From Kitasatospora sp. MAP12-44 (GTDB lineage: Bacteria > Actinomycetota > Actinomycetes > Streptomycetales > Streptomycetaceae): DNA of 64,000 nucleotides. The position numbers were made by a program, and so were the translations under genes. The notes under the pieces are model-generated. The model ran no database searches. It was not told where the DNA came from and saw only the letters and a list, made by a program, of their open reading frames with translations. Location: the NCBI RefSeq assembly GCF_029892095.1, contig NZ_JARZAE010000004.1:7006001-7070000 (forward strand). The letters are read 5' to 3'. Shown piece after piece: positions 50,728-59,435 of the stretch; positions within the stretch are counted from its first letter, which is position 1, and each line of letters opens with the position of its first letter.

Positions 50728-51078
50728 GGGGAAGTTGATCCGGGCAAAAGCCACGAACACTGCCGAGACAGCTATGGGCCTTCCCCGATTGCTCATGATC
50801 GACCGACACTGCCCCTGCTCACCGAGTCCGGATTCGGGGGTTCCTGCGGGAAGCAGTGCTCACGCAATCGCGGACCCTACAAGGGTGATCGCGGCGAGGG
50901 CGTGCTGGAGGGTGGCGTCCGTCGGCGGGCGTCGGCGTGCACCCGAACGCGCTCAGCCGGGCGCACGGCCAGGTGCCCGTCTAGATTTGCTCACCAGGGG
51001 ATGTCGAAAGCCGCCGGACGGCTCCGACTCCCTGTCGAGCCGCCCCCCGGGGCGGAACCCGACGCAAGGAGCAAGGAC
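50728..51078. other. Non-coding gap with the right end of the cassette
   Basis: This 351-bp stretch holds the right end of the 49370-50882 element: inner block 50791-50810, outer repeat 50858-50882, and hairpin-forming sequence between them (CCGAGTCCGGATTCGG). The remaining part leads to the YCII gene and shows no gene of its own. Confidence 0.55.
50858..50882 (-). repeat. Right terminal inverted repeat
   Basis: This is the inverted copy of 49370-49394, 24 of 25 positions identical. GGG follows directly and also precedes the left repeat. Confidence 0.85.
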
Positions 51079-51447
51079 ATGAAGTACCTCCTGATCATGC
51101 AGGTCAACCCGGAGGTCCTGGACGCCCTCTCGGAGGACGAGCGGAAGCTCGTCATGGACGGCCACGGCGAGTTCATGAAGACCGTCCAGGACTCGGGGGA
51201 GTTCATCCTCACCCAGGCGCTCGCCGACCCGGCGAACTCGATCGTCGTCGCGGGCACCGGCGGCGCGCCTGCCGTCACCGACGGGCCGTTCATCGAGGCC
51301 AAGGAACACATGGGCGGCTTCTACCTGGTCGACTGCGAGAGCAAGGAGCGCGCGGTCGAGATCGCCAAGCTCATCCCGGACACCCGGGTCAAGGGCCTGT
51401 CGGTCGAGATTCGTCCGGTGATGTTCTCCTGCGGCGCCGATCTTTGA
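51079..51447 (+). CDS. YCII/DGPF-domain protein
   Basis: The 122-residue protein is a ferredoxin-like-fold YCII family member. It has the DGPF signature (VTDGPFIEAKEHMGGFYLVD) and the N-terminal MKYLLIMQ. Proteins of this type are consistently encoded next to ECF42 sigma factors, as here: the sigma gene starts 10 nt later. The biochemical role is not established. ATG at 51079 follows AAGGAGCAAGGAC. Confidence 0.9.
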   Translation: MKYLLIMQVNPEVLDALSEDERKLVMDGHGEFMKTVQDSGEFILTQALADPANSIVVAGTGGAPAVTDGPFIEAKEHMGGFYLVDCESKERAVEIAKLIPDTRVKGLSVEIRPVMFSCGADL

Positions 51448-51457
51448 GCGGTCGCCG

Positions 51458-52639
51458 GTGAGCGGTGAGATCGAGGACCTGCTGCGCAGCCTGGCGCCGC
51501 AGGTCCTCGGCACGCTCGTCCACCGGCACGGGCAGTTCGAAGCGTGCGAGGACGCCGTCCAGGAGGCGCTGCTCGCGGCGTCGGTGCAGTGGCCGGAGCA
51601 GGGTGTGCCGATGAGGCCGGCGGGCTGGCTGGTCACGGTCGCCGGCCGCAGGCTGACCGACCACTGGCGCAGTGAGGCGGCCCGACGGGAGCGCGAACTG
51701 GCCGTCGCCATGGAGCCGCCGCCTGACGACGACCCGTCCCGGCACGTCGACGACACGCTGCGCCTGCTGTTCCTGTGCTGCCACCCGAAGCTGTCGGCGC
51801 CCTCGCAGGTGGCGCTGACGCTCCGGGCCGTCGGCGGCCTCACGACGGCCCAGATCGCGCGCGCGTTCCTGGTCCCGGAGTCCACCATGGCGCAGCGGAT
51901 CAGCCGGGCGAAGCAGACGATCAAGGGCACCGGGTTCCCGGACGACTCCGAGCGGCTGCCTGCGGTGCTGCAGGTGCTGTATCTGATCTTCAACGAGGGC
52001 TACACCGCCAGTTCCGGGCCCGACCTCCAGCGGGTCGAGCTGGCCGCGGAGGCCATCCGGCTCGCTCGCGAGGTGCACCGGCAGTTGCCGGACGACGGCG
52101 AGGTCGCCGGGCTGCTCGCGCTGATGCTGCTCACCGATGCCCGGCGGGAGACGCGCAGCGTGGACGGCGTGCTGGTGCCGCTCGCCGAGCAGGACCGCAG
52201 CCGCTGGGACCGTGAGCAGATCGAGGAGGGCGTCGCGCTGGTCTCCGCCACCCTGCCCAGGGGGCCGGCCGGGCCGTACCTGTTGCAGGCCACGATCGCC
52301 GCGATCCACGACGAGGCGCCGTCCACCGAGGAGACGGACTGGGCCGAGGTGCTGGTCCTCTACAAGATCCTGGACCGGACCGCGCCGAACCCGATGGTCA
52401 CCCTGAACCGCGCGATCGCGACCGCGATGGTGCACGGCCCGGCAGCGGGGCTGGCCCTGCTCGCCACGCTCGACGCCGACAAGCGGGTCGCCGGTCACTA
52501 CCGGCTGGACGCGGTGCGCGGGCATCTGCTCGACCTGGCCGGTGAGCACGACCAGGCACGCGAGCACTACCGGCGGGCGGCGAGGCTCACGTTGAGCCTG
52601 CCGGAGCGGGAGTACCTGCTGCGCCGGGCCTCGCGCTGA
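51458..52639 (+). CDS. ECF42-type RNA polymerase sigma factor with C-terminal extension
   Basis: The 393-residue protein has sigma region 2 (about 8-75: CEDAVQEALLAASVQWPEQG) and region 4 (about 110-165: LRAVGGLTTAQIARAFLVPE, STMAQRISRAKQTI). A long C-terminal TPR-like extension of about 220 residues (DUF6596 type, with VLQVLYLIFNEGYTASSG and VLVLYKILDRTAPNPMV) follows. The extension and the linked DGPF protein define the ECF42 group, which lacks a classical anti-sigma factor. GTG at 51458 is used. Targets often include the DGPF gene itself. Confidence 0.9.
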   Translation: MSGEIEDLLRSLAPQVLGTLVHRHGQFEACEDAVQEALLAASVQWPEQGVPMRPAGWLVTVAGRRLTDHWRSEAARRERELAVAMEPPPDDDPSRHVDDTLRLLFLCCHPKLSAPSQVALTLRAVGGLTTAQIARAFLVPESTMAQRISRAKQTIKGTGFPDDSERLPAVLQVLYLIFNEGYTASSGPDLQRVELAAEAIRLAREVHRQLPDDGEVAGLLALMLLTDARRETRSVDGVLVPLAEQDRSRWDREQIEEGVALVSATLPRGPAGPYLLQATIAAIHDEAPSTEETDWAEVLVLYKILDRTAPNPMVTLNRAIATAMVHGPAAGLALLATLDADKRVAGHYRLDAVRGHLLDLAGEHDQAREHYRRAARLTLSLPEREYLLRRASR

Positions 52640-52747
52640 CGGTCTAGGACCGACTGCGCGCGTCGGGTGTCTCCGTGATCCGCTAGAGTCCGGCGACGAT
52701 CGAACGGCTGTGCAGGCAGCCGGCAGCAGGCTTGGGGGAGCGGGAGC

Positions 52748-53662
52748 ATGACCGACGCAGCACGACCGGACGCAGCGCCGGACGAGACCGGTGCGAGTGA
52801 TCCGTGGGCGCCGCCGCAGGGTGGTGCACCGCAGGACGCGCGCCCCGCCGGTGCCCCGTGGCCGCCGCCCGGCGCCGGCCCGTACCCGTACCCGTACGCG
52901 CACCCGTATCCGTACGGGCAGGCCGGGCCGTACGGGTACCGGTCCGAGGAGCGCCAGGTGGTCGAGGGGACCAACGGGCTGGCCATCACCTCGCTGGTCA
53001 CCGGTGTCACCTGCTGCCTCTGGCCGGCCGCGCTGGGTTTCGGGATCGCCGCGCTGGTCCAGCTCCGGCGTCGCCGCCAGGGCGGGCTCGGGCTGGCCAT
53101 CGCGGGGGTCGTGCTCGGGACGCTCGGGCTGATCGCGGGGACGGCAAGCGCGTTCGGCGACCTCGTGAACTTCCACGGGTACCCCACTGTGACCGCTCCG
53201 TCCGAGCCCCTGCCGCCCCTGCCCAGCGACTCCGGTGGCCCCGCCGAGCTGACCCAGACTCAGCAGGACTTCGTGGACGACACCGCCGAGCTCGAAATGC
53301 GGGACCAGGAGCTGACTGTCCCGGAGACCGACCCGGCGATGGCGGCGGAGGACTTGCAGAGCACCGCCCAGGCCCTCATCGACACCGTGGAGACGCTCAA
53401 CAAGAGGCAGTGGCCGACCGAGGTCAAGGGCCAGATCGCCACGCTGGTCAGCAGCCTCCAGGCCGACGGGACGGTGTGGAAGGCGGCCGCCGTCAACACC
53501 ACCGACCCGGTGGGGGCGCTCCAAGCAGCCCTGCGGACCAACGACCCCGCGACCGCCTTGGCCGCCGCCCGCAAGGCGTTCTCGCTCGACGACAACGACG
53601 AGCCGGTCGACCCGGGCATCGGCACGCAGCCGGAGGACAGCGCCGCACCCGCCGCGGCCTGA
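52748..53662 (+). CDS. DUF4190-domain membrane protein
   Basis: The 304-residue protein has a Pro/Tyr-rich cytoplasmic head (PYPYPYAHPYPYG). The DUF4190 double membrane segment follows (about 78-135: NGLAITSLVTGVTCCLWPAA, then GLGLAIAGVVLGTLGLIAG), then an extracytoplasmic helical region of about 150 residues. Such proteins are common in streptomycetes and of unknown function. A GGGGGAGCGGGAGC ribosome binding region precedes the ATG. It converges on the S1 protease gene. Confidence 0.78.
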   Translation: MTDAARPDAAPDETGASDPWAPPQGGAPQDARPAGAPWPPPGAGPYPYPYAHPYPYGQAGPYGYRSEERQVVEGTNGLAITSLVTGVTCCLWPAALGFGIAALVQLRRRRQGGLGLAIAGVVLGTLGLIAGTASAFGDLVNFHGYPTVTAPSEPLPPLPSDSGGPAELTQTQQDFVDDTAELEMRDQELTVPETDPAMAAEDLQSTAQALIDTVETLNKRQWPTEVKGQIATLVSSLQADGTVWKAAAVNTTDPVGALQAALRTNDPATALAAARKAFSLDDNDEPVDPGIGTQPEDSAAPAAA

Positions 53663-53718
53663 GCTCGGTTTGAGCTCGGCCTGAGCGCGGCCCGGCGGGG
53701 GCAGCTGCCGATCGGGGA

Positions 53719-54642
53719 TCAGAAGTTCAGTGGCTGAAAGAAGGTGGGTCCGCCGCCGCCCTCGGGTCCGCCGCTGATCAGGCCGAGCCCCGTGCCGCCG
53801 TCGTAGACCGGGCCGCCGGAGTCGCCCGCGTTGCCGTTCTGGGTGCTCTCGACGAGTCCGGTGACCACGCCCTCGGAGTAGTTGACCGAGACATTGGTGG
53901 CCTCGACATAGCCGCACTGGGTGCCACTGGTCGCGCCCGTCCCGCAGACCTGCTCGCCCAGCTTGGGCGCGGCGAAATTGGTGATGTTCTTGGGCGCGCC
54001 GTTGTAGATGACCGTGTTGTTCAGCGTCCAGTCGCCGGTGGGCGTGATGACGGCCCAGTCGTGCCCGGGGAACACCGCCGAACTGACCGATCCCAGCTGG
54101 TTCTTGTTCCCGTCGTACCAGGTGGGTGCCGCCTTGCCGCAGTGGCCGGCGGTGGTGGTCGTGCCGGGGTGGTAGTTGTTGAAGCCGCTGGTGCACTCGT
54201 AGACCGTGCCGCTGGTGCCGCTGAAGATCGGGGTGCCGCCGCTGAAGCTCAGCTGCGCCTGCGGTGCGGCCGCGTCCGGCGGGGCCGGCACGGTGGCGAC
54301 CCGGGAGGAGACCGCGGAGTCGACCACGGTGACGTTGACCAGCTCGGGGCTCTCCGTCGCGGCGGCCAGGAAGCTGTCCGTCGAGCGCGTGTCCGCGGTG
54401 CGCAGCACGGCGACGGCGACCCTGCACTGCGCCTGGTCGACGTACCAGTACTGGCCGCCGCCGGCCTGGCCGGCCCGGGCGAGACCGTCGAGTCTGGACT
54501 GCAGCCCGCGCAGTTGGCCCAGCTGGTCGGGGAGGCAGAGCATGTGGGCCGCGTGCGGGATCGCCGCCGCCGCGGGGACGGTGGCGGCGCCGAGCGCCAG
54601 CAGCGTGATGGGGAGCAGGGCTCGCTTGGTGGTGAGCTTCAT
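53719..54642 (-). CDS. Secreted S1 (streptogrisin-like) serine protease
   Basis: The 307-residue protein starts with a signal peptide (KRALLPITLLALGAATVPAA). A propeptide-like region follows (about 30-140), then a chymotrypsin-fold domain with catalytic His in TTTAGHCG, Asp in HDWAVI and Ser in GNAGDSGGPV. Spacing is that of alpha-lytic protease/streptogrisin (S1E). It would be an exported protease. ATG at 54642 has GAAGGAACCCCCC upstream. It lies head to head with the caspase-like/TPR gene, 267 bp away. Confidence 0.88.
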   Translation of the reverse strand: MKLTTKRALLPITLLALGAATVPAAAAIPHAAHMLCLPDQLGQLRGLQSRLDGLARAGQAGGGQYWYVDQAQCRVAVAVLRTADTRSTDSFLAAATESPELVNVTVVDSAVSSRVATVPAPPDAAAPQAQLSFSGGTPIFSGTSGTVYECTSGFNNYHPGTTTTAGHCGKAAPTWYDGNKNQLGSVSSAVFPGHDWAVITPTGDWTLNNTVIYNGAPKNITNFAAPKLGEQVCGTGATSGTQCGYVEATNVSVNYSEGVVTGLVESTQNGNAGDSGGPVYDGGTGLGLISGGPEGGGGPTFFQPLNF

Positions 54643-54909
54643 CGGGGGGTTCCTTCGGGGGGAGTGGGCAGGGGAGTGTGGCGTCACTTTAGGCACGGGG
54701 AAAAGCAGTTCGACTGCGGACGTGCGGCACTTCACCCGATCGGATCAGTCGGGCGCGGGGACGTTGCCCCGCGCGGGAACCCCGGCCTGGAGGGAAGGGC
54801 CGGACACCCCGTAAGGTGGCGCGGAAAAGGGGGAGCGCCGGTGGGTCGTCGCGACTCGCGGGCAGGGCAACAGGACCGCCAGGAACGGCGGACGGGGTGG
54901 TGACCGGCG

Positions 54910-56697
54910 TTGGCGGACAGTGCAGCGACCTCGGGCGGGCCGGGCGGCACGGGACTTGAGAAGACGGCGCTGCTGCCGGTGATCGAGGACGCGATTCCGG
55001 AGCGGTTCCGCTCGTCCCCGCCGGCGAATCCCTCCCCGCTCGCGCAGCCCTCCCGGCCCGCGCACCTCTCGCCGCTCGCGCCCGCTCCGTCGCTCGCGGC
55101 GGGCGAGGGACTCGCCGTGGTCGGCGGTGGTCTGCGCGGCCGACTCCTCGCGGTGGAGGGCGGTTACGGCGCGGCCGGCCGGCGCGGCTGGGGTCGCGGT
55201 GGCGCGGGCCAGCCGCCGGTGCTCTCCGCGATGCTCGCGGCCGTCTCGCCGCAGACGCTGCTCGCGGCCGACGCGGTCGACGCCGTCCACCTCCCCTCGG
55301 CGAGCGATCCGCAGACCGTGCTGGCCCATCTGCGCGCGGCCGCCCGGCATCCCGGTCCGCTGCTGGTGCACATCGGTGGCCAGCTGGCGCTCGACAAGCG
55401 CGGTGGTGGGTTGCATCTGACGCTGCGGGACACCAAGCCGGGCACGGTTCGCCAGGACGGGCTGGCCTGGCAGGTGATCGCAGCCGAGCTGCGCGGCCGC
55501 CCCGCCGGGTGGGACACCCTGGTGATCGCCGACCTGAGCGCCGACCCGACGGCCTGGCCGCTGCTGCAGACGGCGCCGGCGGCGCTGGTGGACGGGCTCC
55601 CGCTGTGGGCCGTGGTCAGCCCGGACGCCGAGCAGATCGGCACGTTCACCCGGGCGTTGATCGAGGCGCTGCACGGGGGGCAGCCGGGGGCCGGGCCGCT
55701 GCTGGCGCCCGAGCAACTGCGCTCGCAGGTGCACTCGGTGCTGCGGCCGGACGGGCTGGTCTTCGCCTCGCACGGGCCGGACCGGCCGATCTTCCGCAAC
55801 ACGGCCCGCTCGTCGGCGGCGACAGCCAAGGCGACGAACGCGCAGGTGGCGACAGTCCAGGCGGCGGCTCCGCCGGCTCCGCCCGTGGTGTCCGTGCCGC
55901 TGGTGCTGCCCGCGCCGCCCGCGCCTCCCGCTCCTCCTGCGCCTCCCGAGCAAGTGACGGACCGCGGTGAGGTGTTGCTGGTCAAGCCGTACGTGCCGCC
56001 GACGCCGCCGCGACCGATCCAGCCGGTGACGCTGGCGAAGGCCGCGCCGCAGCAGGCCCCGGAGCCACCGGCCCCGCCCGCCATGCCCGTTGAGCCCGAC
56101 TTGCCCGTTGAGCCCGACCTGCCCACGCCGGCCCCGCCCGCCATGCCCGTTGAGCCCGCCTTGCCCGTTGAGCCCGACTTGCCCACGCCGACGCCGCCCG
56201 CCATGCCCGTTGAGCCCACGCCGCCGGCTCCGCCGACCCCGCCCGCTCCGCCGACGCCGCCCGCCGACTACCGCGAGGCGCTCGGCCGGATCGTGCGCAG
56301 CGCCGAGGCGGGCGAGCACCTGACCGCCGCCGAACTCGCGCTGGAGCTTGAGCAGGGTGCGGTCGCCGCGAGCGGCGCGGCCTCCCCGCCCGTCCTGATG
56401 ATTCGTCAGGTCCGGGCCCATATCGCCCGGTTGGCGGGGGAGTCCGGGCAGGCGGCCGGCCTCTACCGCGAGGTCGCGCTCGTCCTGCTGGCCACCCAGG
56501 GGCCGGACGACCCCGAGACCCAGCGCGCCGCGACCAACGCCGAGGCCTGCTGGCGGGCGATCGCCGACCGTGAGCAGGCGCTGCGGACGGCCCCGGGAAT
56601 CTTGGAGCTGCGCGCCCAGTTGCCCGGCCCGGACGGTCGCAAGCTGCGCGCCGCCGAACGCTATCTCGCCCAACTCGCCGACCCCTTGGGCCAGTAG
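54910..56697 (+). CDS. Caspase-like (inactive-looking) protein with Pro-rich linker and TPR-like C-terminus
   Basis: The 595-residue protein has an N-terminal domain (about 55-305) paralogous to the 35542 gene product. It contains VLAHLRAAARHPGPLLVHIG, GLHLTLRDTKPG, DTLVIADLSADPTAW and, near its end, GPDRPIFRNT, a terminal strand like that closing actinobacterial caspase-like domains. The catalytic His (expected near LLVHIGGQ) and Cys (expected near ADLSAD) are not in normal context. A linker with repeats of PPAMPVEPDLPVEPDLPTP follows (about 390-450), then a helical TPR-like domain (YREALGRIVRSAEAGEHLTA, GLYREVALVLLAT). Start is TTG at 54910, the only plausible one. Function is unknown. Confidence 0.55.
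   Translation: MADSAATSGGPGGTGLEKTALLPVIEDAIPERFRSSPPANPSPLAQPSRPAHLSPLAPAPSLAAGEGLAVVGGGLRGRLLAVEGGYGAAGRRGWGRGGAGQPPVLSAMLAAVSPQTLLAADAVDAVHLPSASDPQTVLAHLRAAARHPGPLLVHIGGQLALDKRGGGLHLTLRDTKPGTVRQDGLAWQVIAAELRGRPAGWDTLVIADLSADPTAWPLLQTAPAALVDGLPLWAVVSPDAEQIGTFTRALIEALHGGQPGAGPLLAPEQLRSQVHSVLRPDGLVFASHGPDRPIFRNTARSSAATAKATNAQVATVQAAAPPAPPVVSVPLVLPAPPAPPAPPAPPEQVTDRGEVLLVKPYVPPTPPRPIQPVTLAKAAPQQAPEPPAPPAMPVEPDLPVEPDLPTPAPPAMPVEPALPVEPDLPTPTPPAMPVEPTPPAPPTPPAPPTPPADYREALGRIVRSAEAGEHLTAAELALELEQGAVAASGAASPPVLMIRQVRAHIARLAGESGQAAGLYREVALVLLATQGPDDPETQRAATNAEACWRAIADREQALRTAPGILELRAQLPGPDGRKLRAAERYLAQLADPLGQ
56080..56260 (+). repeat. In-gene repeats encoding MPVEP/LPVEP units
   Basis: GCCCGCCATGCCCGTTGAGC and GACTTGCCCGTTGAGCCC blocks recur several times, encoding alternating MPVEP and LPVEPDLPTP modules in the linker of the caspase-like protein. 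The nucleotide near-identity suggests recent expansion. Confidence 0.8.
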
Positions 56698-56746
56698 ACA
56701 TGTAGGCAGGTAGGCACGTAGGCAGGTAGACACGCCAAAACGGCGA

Positions 56747-56778
56747 CTGCCCGCCCCCGTCGAGACGGGAGCGGGCAG
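56747..56778. terminator. Bidirectional hairpin between convergent genes
   Basis: A 15-bp stem with one mismatch (CTGCCCGCCCCCGTC at 56747-56761, complement at 56764-56778) lies between the caspase-like and S53 genes. It is preceded by a GTAGGCAG-type short tandem repeat (56701-56731). Confidence 0.8.
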
Positions 56779-56805
56779 CCCAGGGGTGGTCAGGCGGTCA
56801 GGCGG

Positions 56806-58194
56806 TCAGCGACCGGCGAGCGCGTGCACGAAGCGCGCGCCGTCGATGGTGCCGAGGCCCGAGGCGAGGTCGTAGCCCTTGCCCGCGGTGTAGCCGGTCA
56901 CGCCGGCCCAGCCGTTCTCACCGGTGGTGACGTCGGTGATGCCGCTCCACTGGGCCGGTAGCAGCGACAGGCCGTACATCCGCCAGTTGAGCTGGCCGAG
57001 GCGGTAGCCGGCGGCCTGGTCGGCGAGCGCGACGACGCCGGAGAAGATCGGCGTGGCCTCGCTGGTGCCGCCGGTCAGGTGCCAGCCGACAGCGGTCGGG
57101 TCGTACGAGTCGTACGTCCAGGCCGCGCCGTCCACCGCCGCGCTCATGCTGATGTCCGGGGTGCCGCGGTGGTCGCCCACCACGTTGGCCACGCCGGTCT
57201 GGTACCACGGGCGGTTGAAGACGGCCGAGACGCCGCCGCCGCCGGCGCCGTAGGCGTCGTGCCACACCTTGTCGGGCGCGGTGCGGTTGCCGTTGTTGTC
57301 CAGGGTCAGCTGGGTGCCGCCGACCGAGGTGACCAGCGGGTCCGAGGACGGCCAGGAGTTGACCTTGTACGCGTAGGTGTCGCCCGCCGCGTCCGAGGCG
57401 TCGGTCGCGCCGTTGTCGCCGGAGGCGCCGAGCACGGTGACGTTGTGCGCCGCGGCGGCCTTGAAGGCGTACCGCAGGTTGGTGAGCGAGGAGTAGTCGC
57501 CCTTGTCGAAGCCGGGGAAGGTGTTCTCCGTGGCGCCGAAGCTCTGCGAGATGACGTCGGCGCGACCCTGCTTGATGATCGCCTGCTCGGCGTCCATCAT
57601 CTCGGGCAGGCCGGTCACGCCCTCGGTCTCCGCGACGGCGGTCTCCACGAGGAGGATGTGCGCGTCGGGTGCGATCGAGTGGGCGTACTCGACGTCGAGC
57701 GTCGTCTCGCCGGCCCAACCGGTCATGTCCGCGTTCTTCGGGTCGAAGACGGGGACGTTGCCCCACTTCTGCACCTCGACCTGGGTGTCCGGCAGGCCCC
57801 ACTGCTTGTCGAACGTCTCCAGGTCGTGCTGGATCGTCGGCGAGCCGAAGGAGTCGACGATGACGATCGTCCGACCCTTGCCGGTGATGCCCTGCTTGTA
57901 GAGCGGGTTCAGGTTGTACGCGGTGCGGTACTGCAGCGGCGAGTAGCAGTGGATGCCGATCTGCGTGACGCAGTCGGACGTCGACAGCGGGGCCGGCCGG
58001 GCGGCGGCGCTGAAGTGGCCTGCGGAGGCGGGCTGCAACTTGAAGGTCACACCGGCCGGAGTGCTGGCAGCGGCAACCGTGGTCTGCGCGGTAACCGTGC
58101 CTGCCGTCAGGGCGGTGGCCCCGACGGCGAGCAGCGCCAGCGCGCGCGCGGTCATGGAGCGTCGGGGGCCCGCGGTGACGGGGGAGGTGCCCAT
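56806..58194 (-). CDS. Secreted S53 (sedolisin) family peptidase
   Basis: The 462-residue protein has a signal peptide (ARALALLAVGATALTAGTVT) and a subtilisin-fold catalytic domain. Glu and Asp lie in ETTLDVEYAHSIAPDA, the oxyanion Asp in GASGDNGATD, and the catalytic Ser in LTGGTSEATPIFSG. A C-terminal calcium-site-like segment (DVTTGENGWAGVTGYTAGKG) completes the set. Classical sedolisins have a prodomain of about 150-200 residues. Here only about 75 residues lie between the signal and the core, so activation may differ. ATG at 58194 follows AAAGGAG. Confidence 0.9.
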   Translation of the reverse strand: MGTSPVTAGPRRSMTARALALLAVGATALTAGTVTAQTTVAAASTPAGVTFKLQPASAGHFSAAARPAPLSTSDCVTQIGIHCYSPLQYRTAYNLNPLYKQGITGKGRTIVIVDSFGSPTIQHDLETFDKQWGLPDTQVEVQKWGNVPVFDPKNADMTGWAGETTLDVEYAHSIAPDAHILLVETAVAETEGVTGLPEMMDAEQAIIKQGRADVISQSFGATENTFPGFDKGDYSSLTNLRYAFKAAAAHNVTVLGASGDNGATDASDAAGDTYAYKVNSWPSSDPLVTSVGGTQLTLDNNGNRTAPDKVWHDAYGAGGGGVSAVFNRPWYQTGVANVVGDHRGTPDISMSAAVDGAAWTYDSYDPTAVGWHLTGGTSEATPIFSGVVALADQAAGYRLGQLNWRMYGLSLLPAQWSGITDVTTGENGWAGVTGYTAGKGYDLASGLGTIDGARFVHALAGR

Positions 58195-58405
58195 GGAACT
58201 CCTTTGATGGAGGGGTGGACCGAACACATGGTCGGTCCGGTTATCCCATCGTGTGAAGAGCCGATGAATCTATAGTCAATTCGGACTCTTGACATGACCG
58301 CACGCCATCCCAACAGGTAACTCGGATGGTCGATAGCTCCGCCAGACGCCCAGCGTGACGCACCGGGCGTCAAACCGAGGTAAAGGTTTCTGGTCGCCCC
58401 TGGTT

Positions 58406-59245
58406 CTACTCGCCCAGCCAGAACTCCCGTACGGTGGCCGCTGCTTGCCGCCCCTGGGCGAACCCGGCCCGGGCGGCCGGGGTGCGTACGGCGGGGTCGA
58501 GGGGGTTGACGCCGAAGGAGGTGGCCGACGCCTCGTCGGGGGCGATCAGCTGGACCCGGGTCTGCTCGGGGAGCTTGCGCAGGCCCGCGTCGAGCATCGG
58601 GTCGACCATCGGAGCGACGATCAGCACCCGCTGGTAGCCGGCCGCGAGGTCGACGTTGGTGTTGGAGCGGACACCGCCGTCCAGATAGCGGGCGCCGTCG
58701 ATCGTGGTGGGCGGCCAGATGCCCGGCACGGCGCAGCTCGCGGCGACCGCGTCCACCAACCCGACGCCGGACTCCCGGTCGAACACCCGCGGCACGCCGG
58801 TGTGGGCGTCCACCGCCACCACGGCGATCCGCCGCTGCGCCCACTCGTGCACCGGCAGCCGCCCGGCGATCACCGCGCGCCGCTCCGGCTCCGTCACGGT
58901 ATCGGCGCTCAGCGCCAAGATGCCGATCTGGCGGGCCAGTTCGACCGGATCGGGGATGGTCGCGGCGAGCTCGGTCAGGCGGATCATCAGCTCGGAGACG
59001 GACGTGCCGGTCGGCGCCAGCTCGACGTTCTGCAGGGCGGGCTCTACCTGCCGGCGGAACAGCTCCTCCAGCGCCAGCCCGCTGCCCAGCTGCCCGGCCA
59101 CCGCTGCACCCGCCGACGTCCCCAACAGGAAGTCGGCCCCGCTGACGTCCACACCCTGCTCGGCCAGGCCGGCGAGCACCCCGACCTCCCACGCGATCCC
59201 GGCCACTCCGCCGCCGCCCAGGACCAGAGCCCGTGTCACAGCCAT
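58406..59245 (-). CDS. Patatin-like phospholipase
   Basis: The 279-residue protein has the patatin elements: oxyanion loop LVLGGGGVAGIAWEVG, nucleophile GTSAGAAV (GxSxG), and the dyad Asp in YLDGGVRSN (DG[G/A]). It has no signal peptide, so it is an intracellular lipid acyl hydrolase. ATG at 59245 follows GAAGGAG, and an earlier ATG at 59302 adds no conserved sequence. Confidence 0.9.
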   Translation of the reverse strand: MAVTRALVLGGGGVAGIAWEVGVLAGLAEQGVDVSGADFLLGTSAGAAVAGQLGSGLALEELFRRQVEPALQNVELAPTGTSVSELMIRLTELAATIPDPVELARQIGILALSADTVTEPERRAVIAGRLPVHEWAQRRIAVVAVDAHTGVPRVFDRESGVGLVDAVAASCAVPGIWPPTTIDGARYLDGGVRSNTNVDLAAGYQRVLIVAPMVDPMLDAGLRKLPEQTRVQLIAPDEASATSFGVNPLDPAVRTPAARAGFAQGRQAAATVREFWLGE

Positions 59246-59435
59246 CTGCGCTCCTTCAAAGATCTTCGTCTGCCCCCAACTGTCCCCAATTGTTCTGAGC
59301 ACCCGTCAGCCGTGATCCATTCCCGAAGGCCCGGCCGACCTGGCCGACCCCGCCACTGTTCGCGGGTGGCGGACAACTTGCGCTATGGGCGGACAGCCGG
59401 CGCGAACGGCGCCGGCCGGGGTGAGACTCGACGGC

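Larger units (their letters stand above)
49370..50882. mobile_element. Putative mobile cassette with 25-bp terminal inverted repeats
   Basis: TTGTAGGGTCCGCGATTTCG.. at 49370-49394 recurs as an inverted copy at 50858-50882 with one mismatch in 25. A second matching block follows inside each end (GTGTCGGCCGATCATGAGCA at 49396-49415; its inverted copy at 50791-50810). On the right a roughly 45-nt insertion with hairpins lies between the two blocks. GGG flanks both outer ends. The cassette carries hxlR, a small membrane protein and a methyltransferase but no transposase. Confidence 0.6.
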
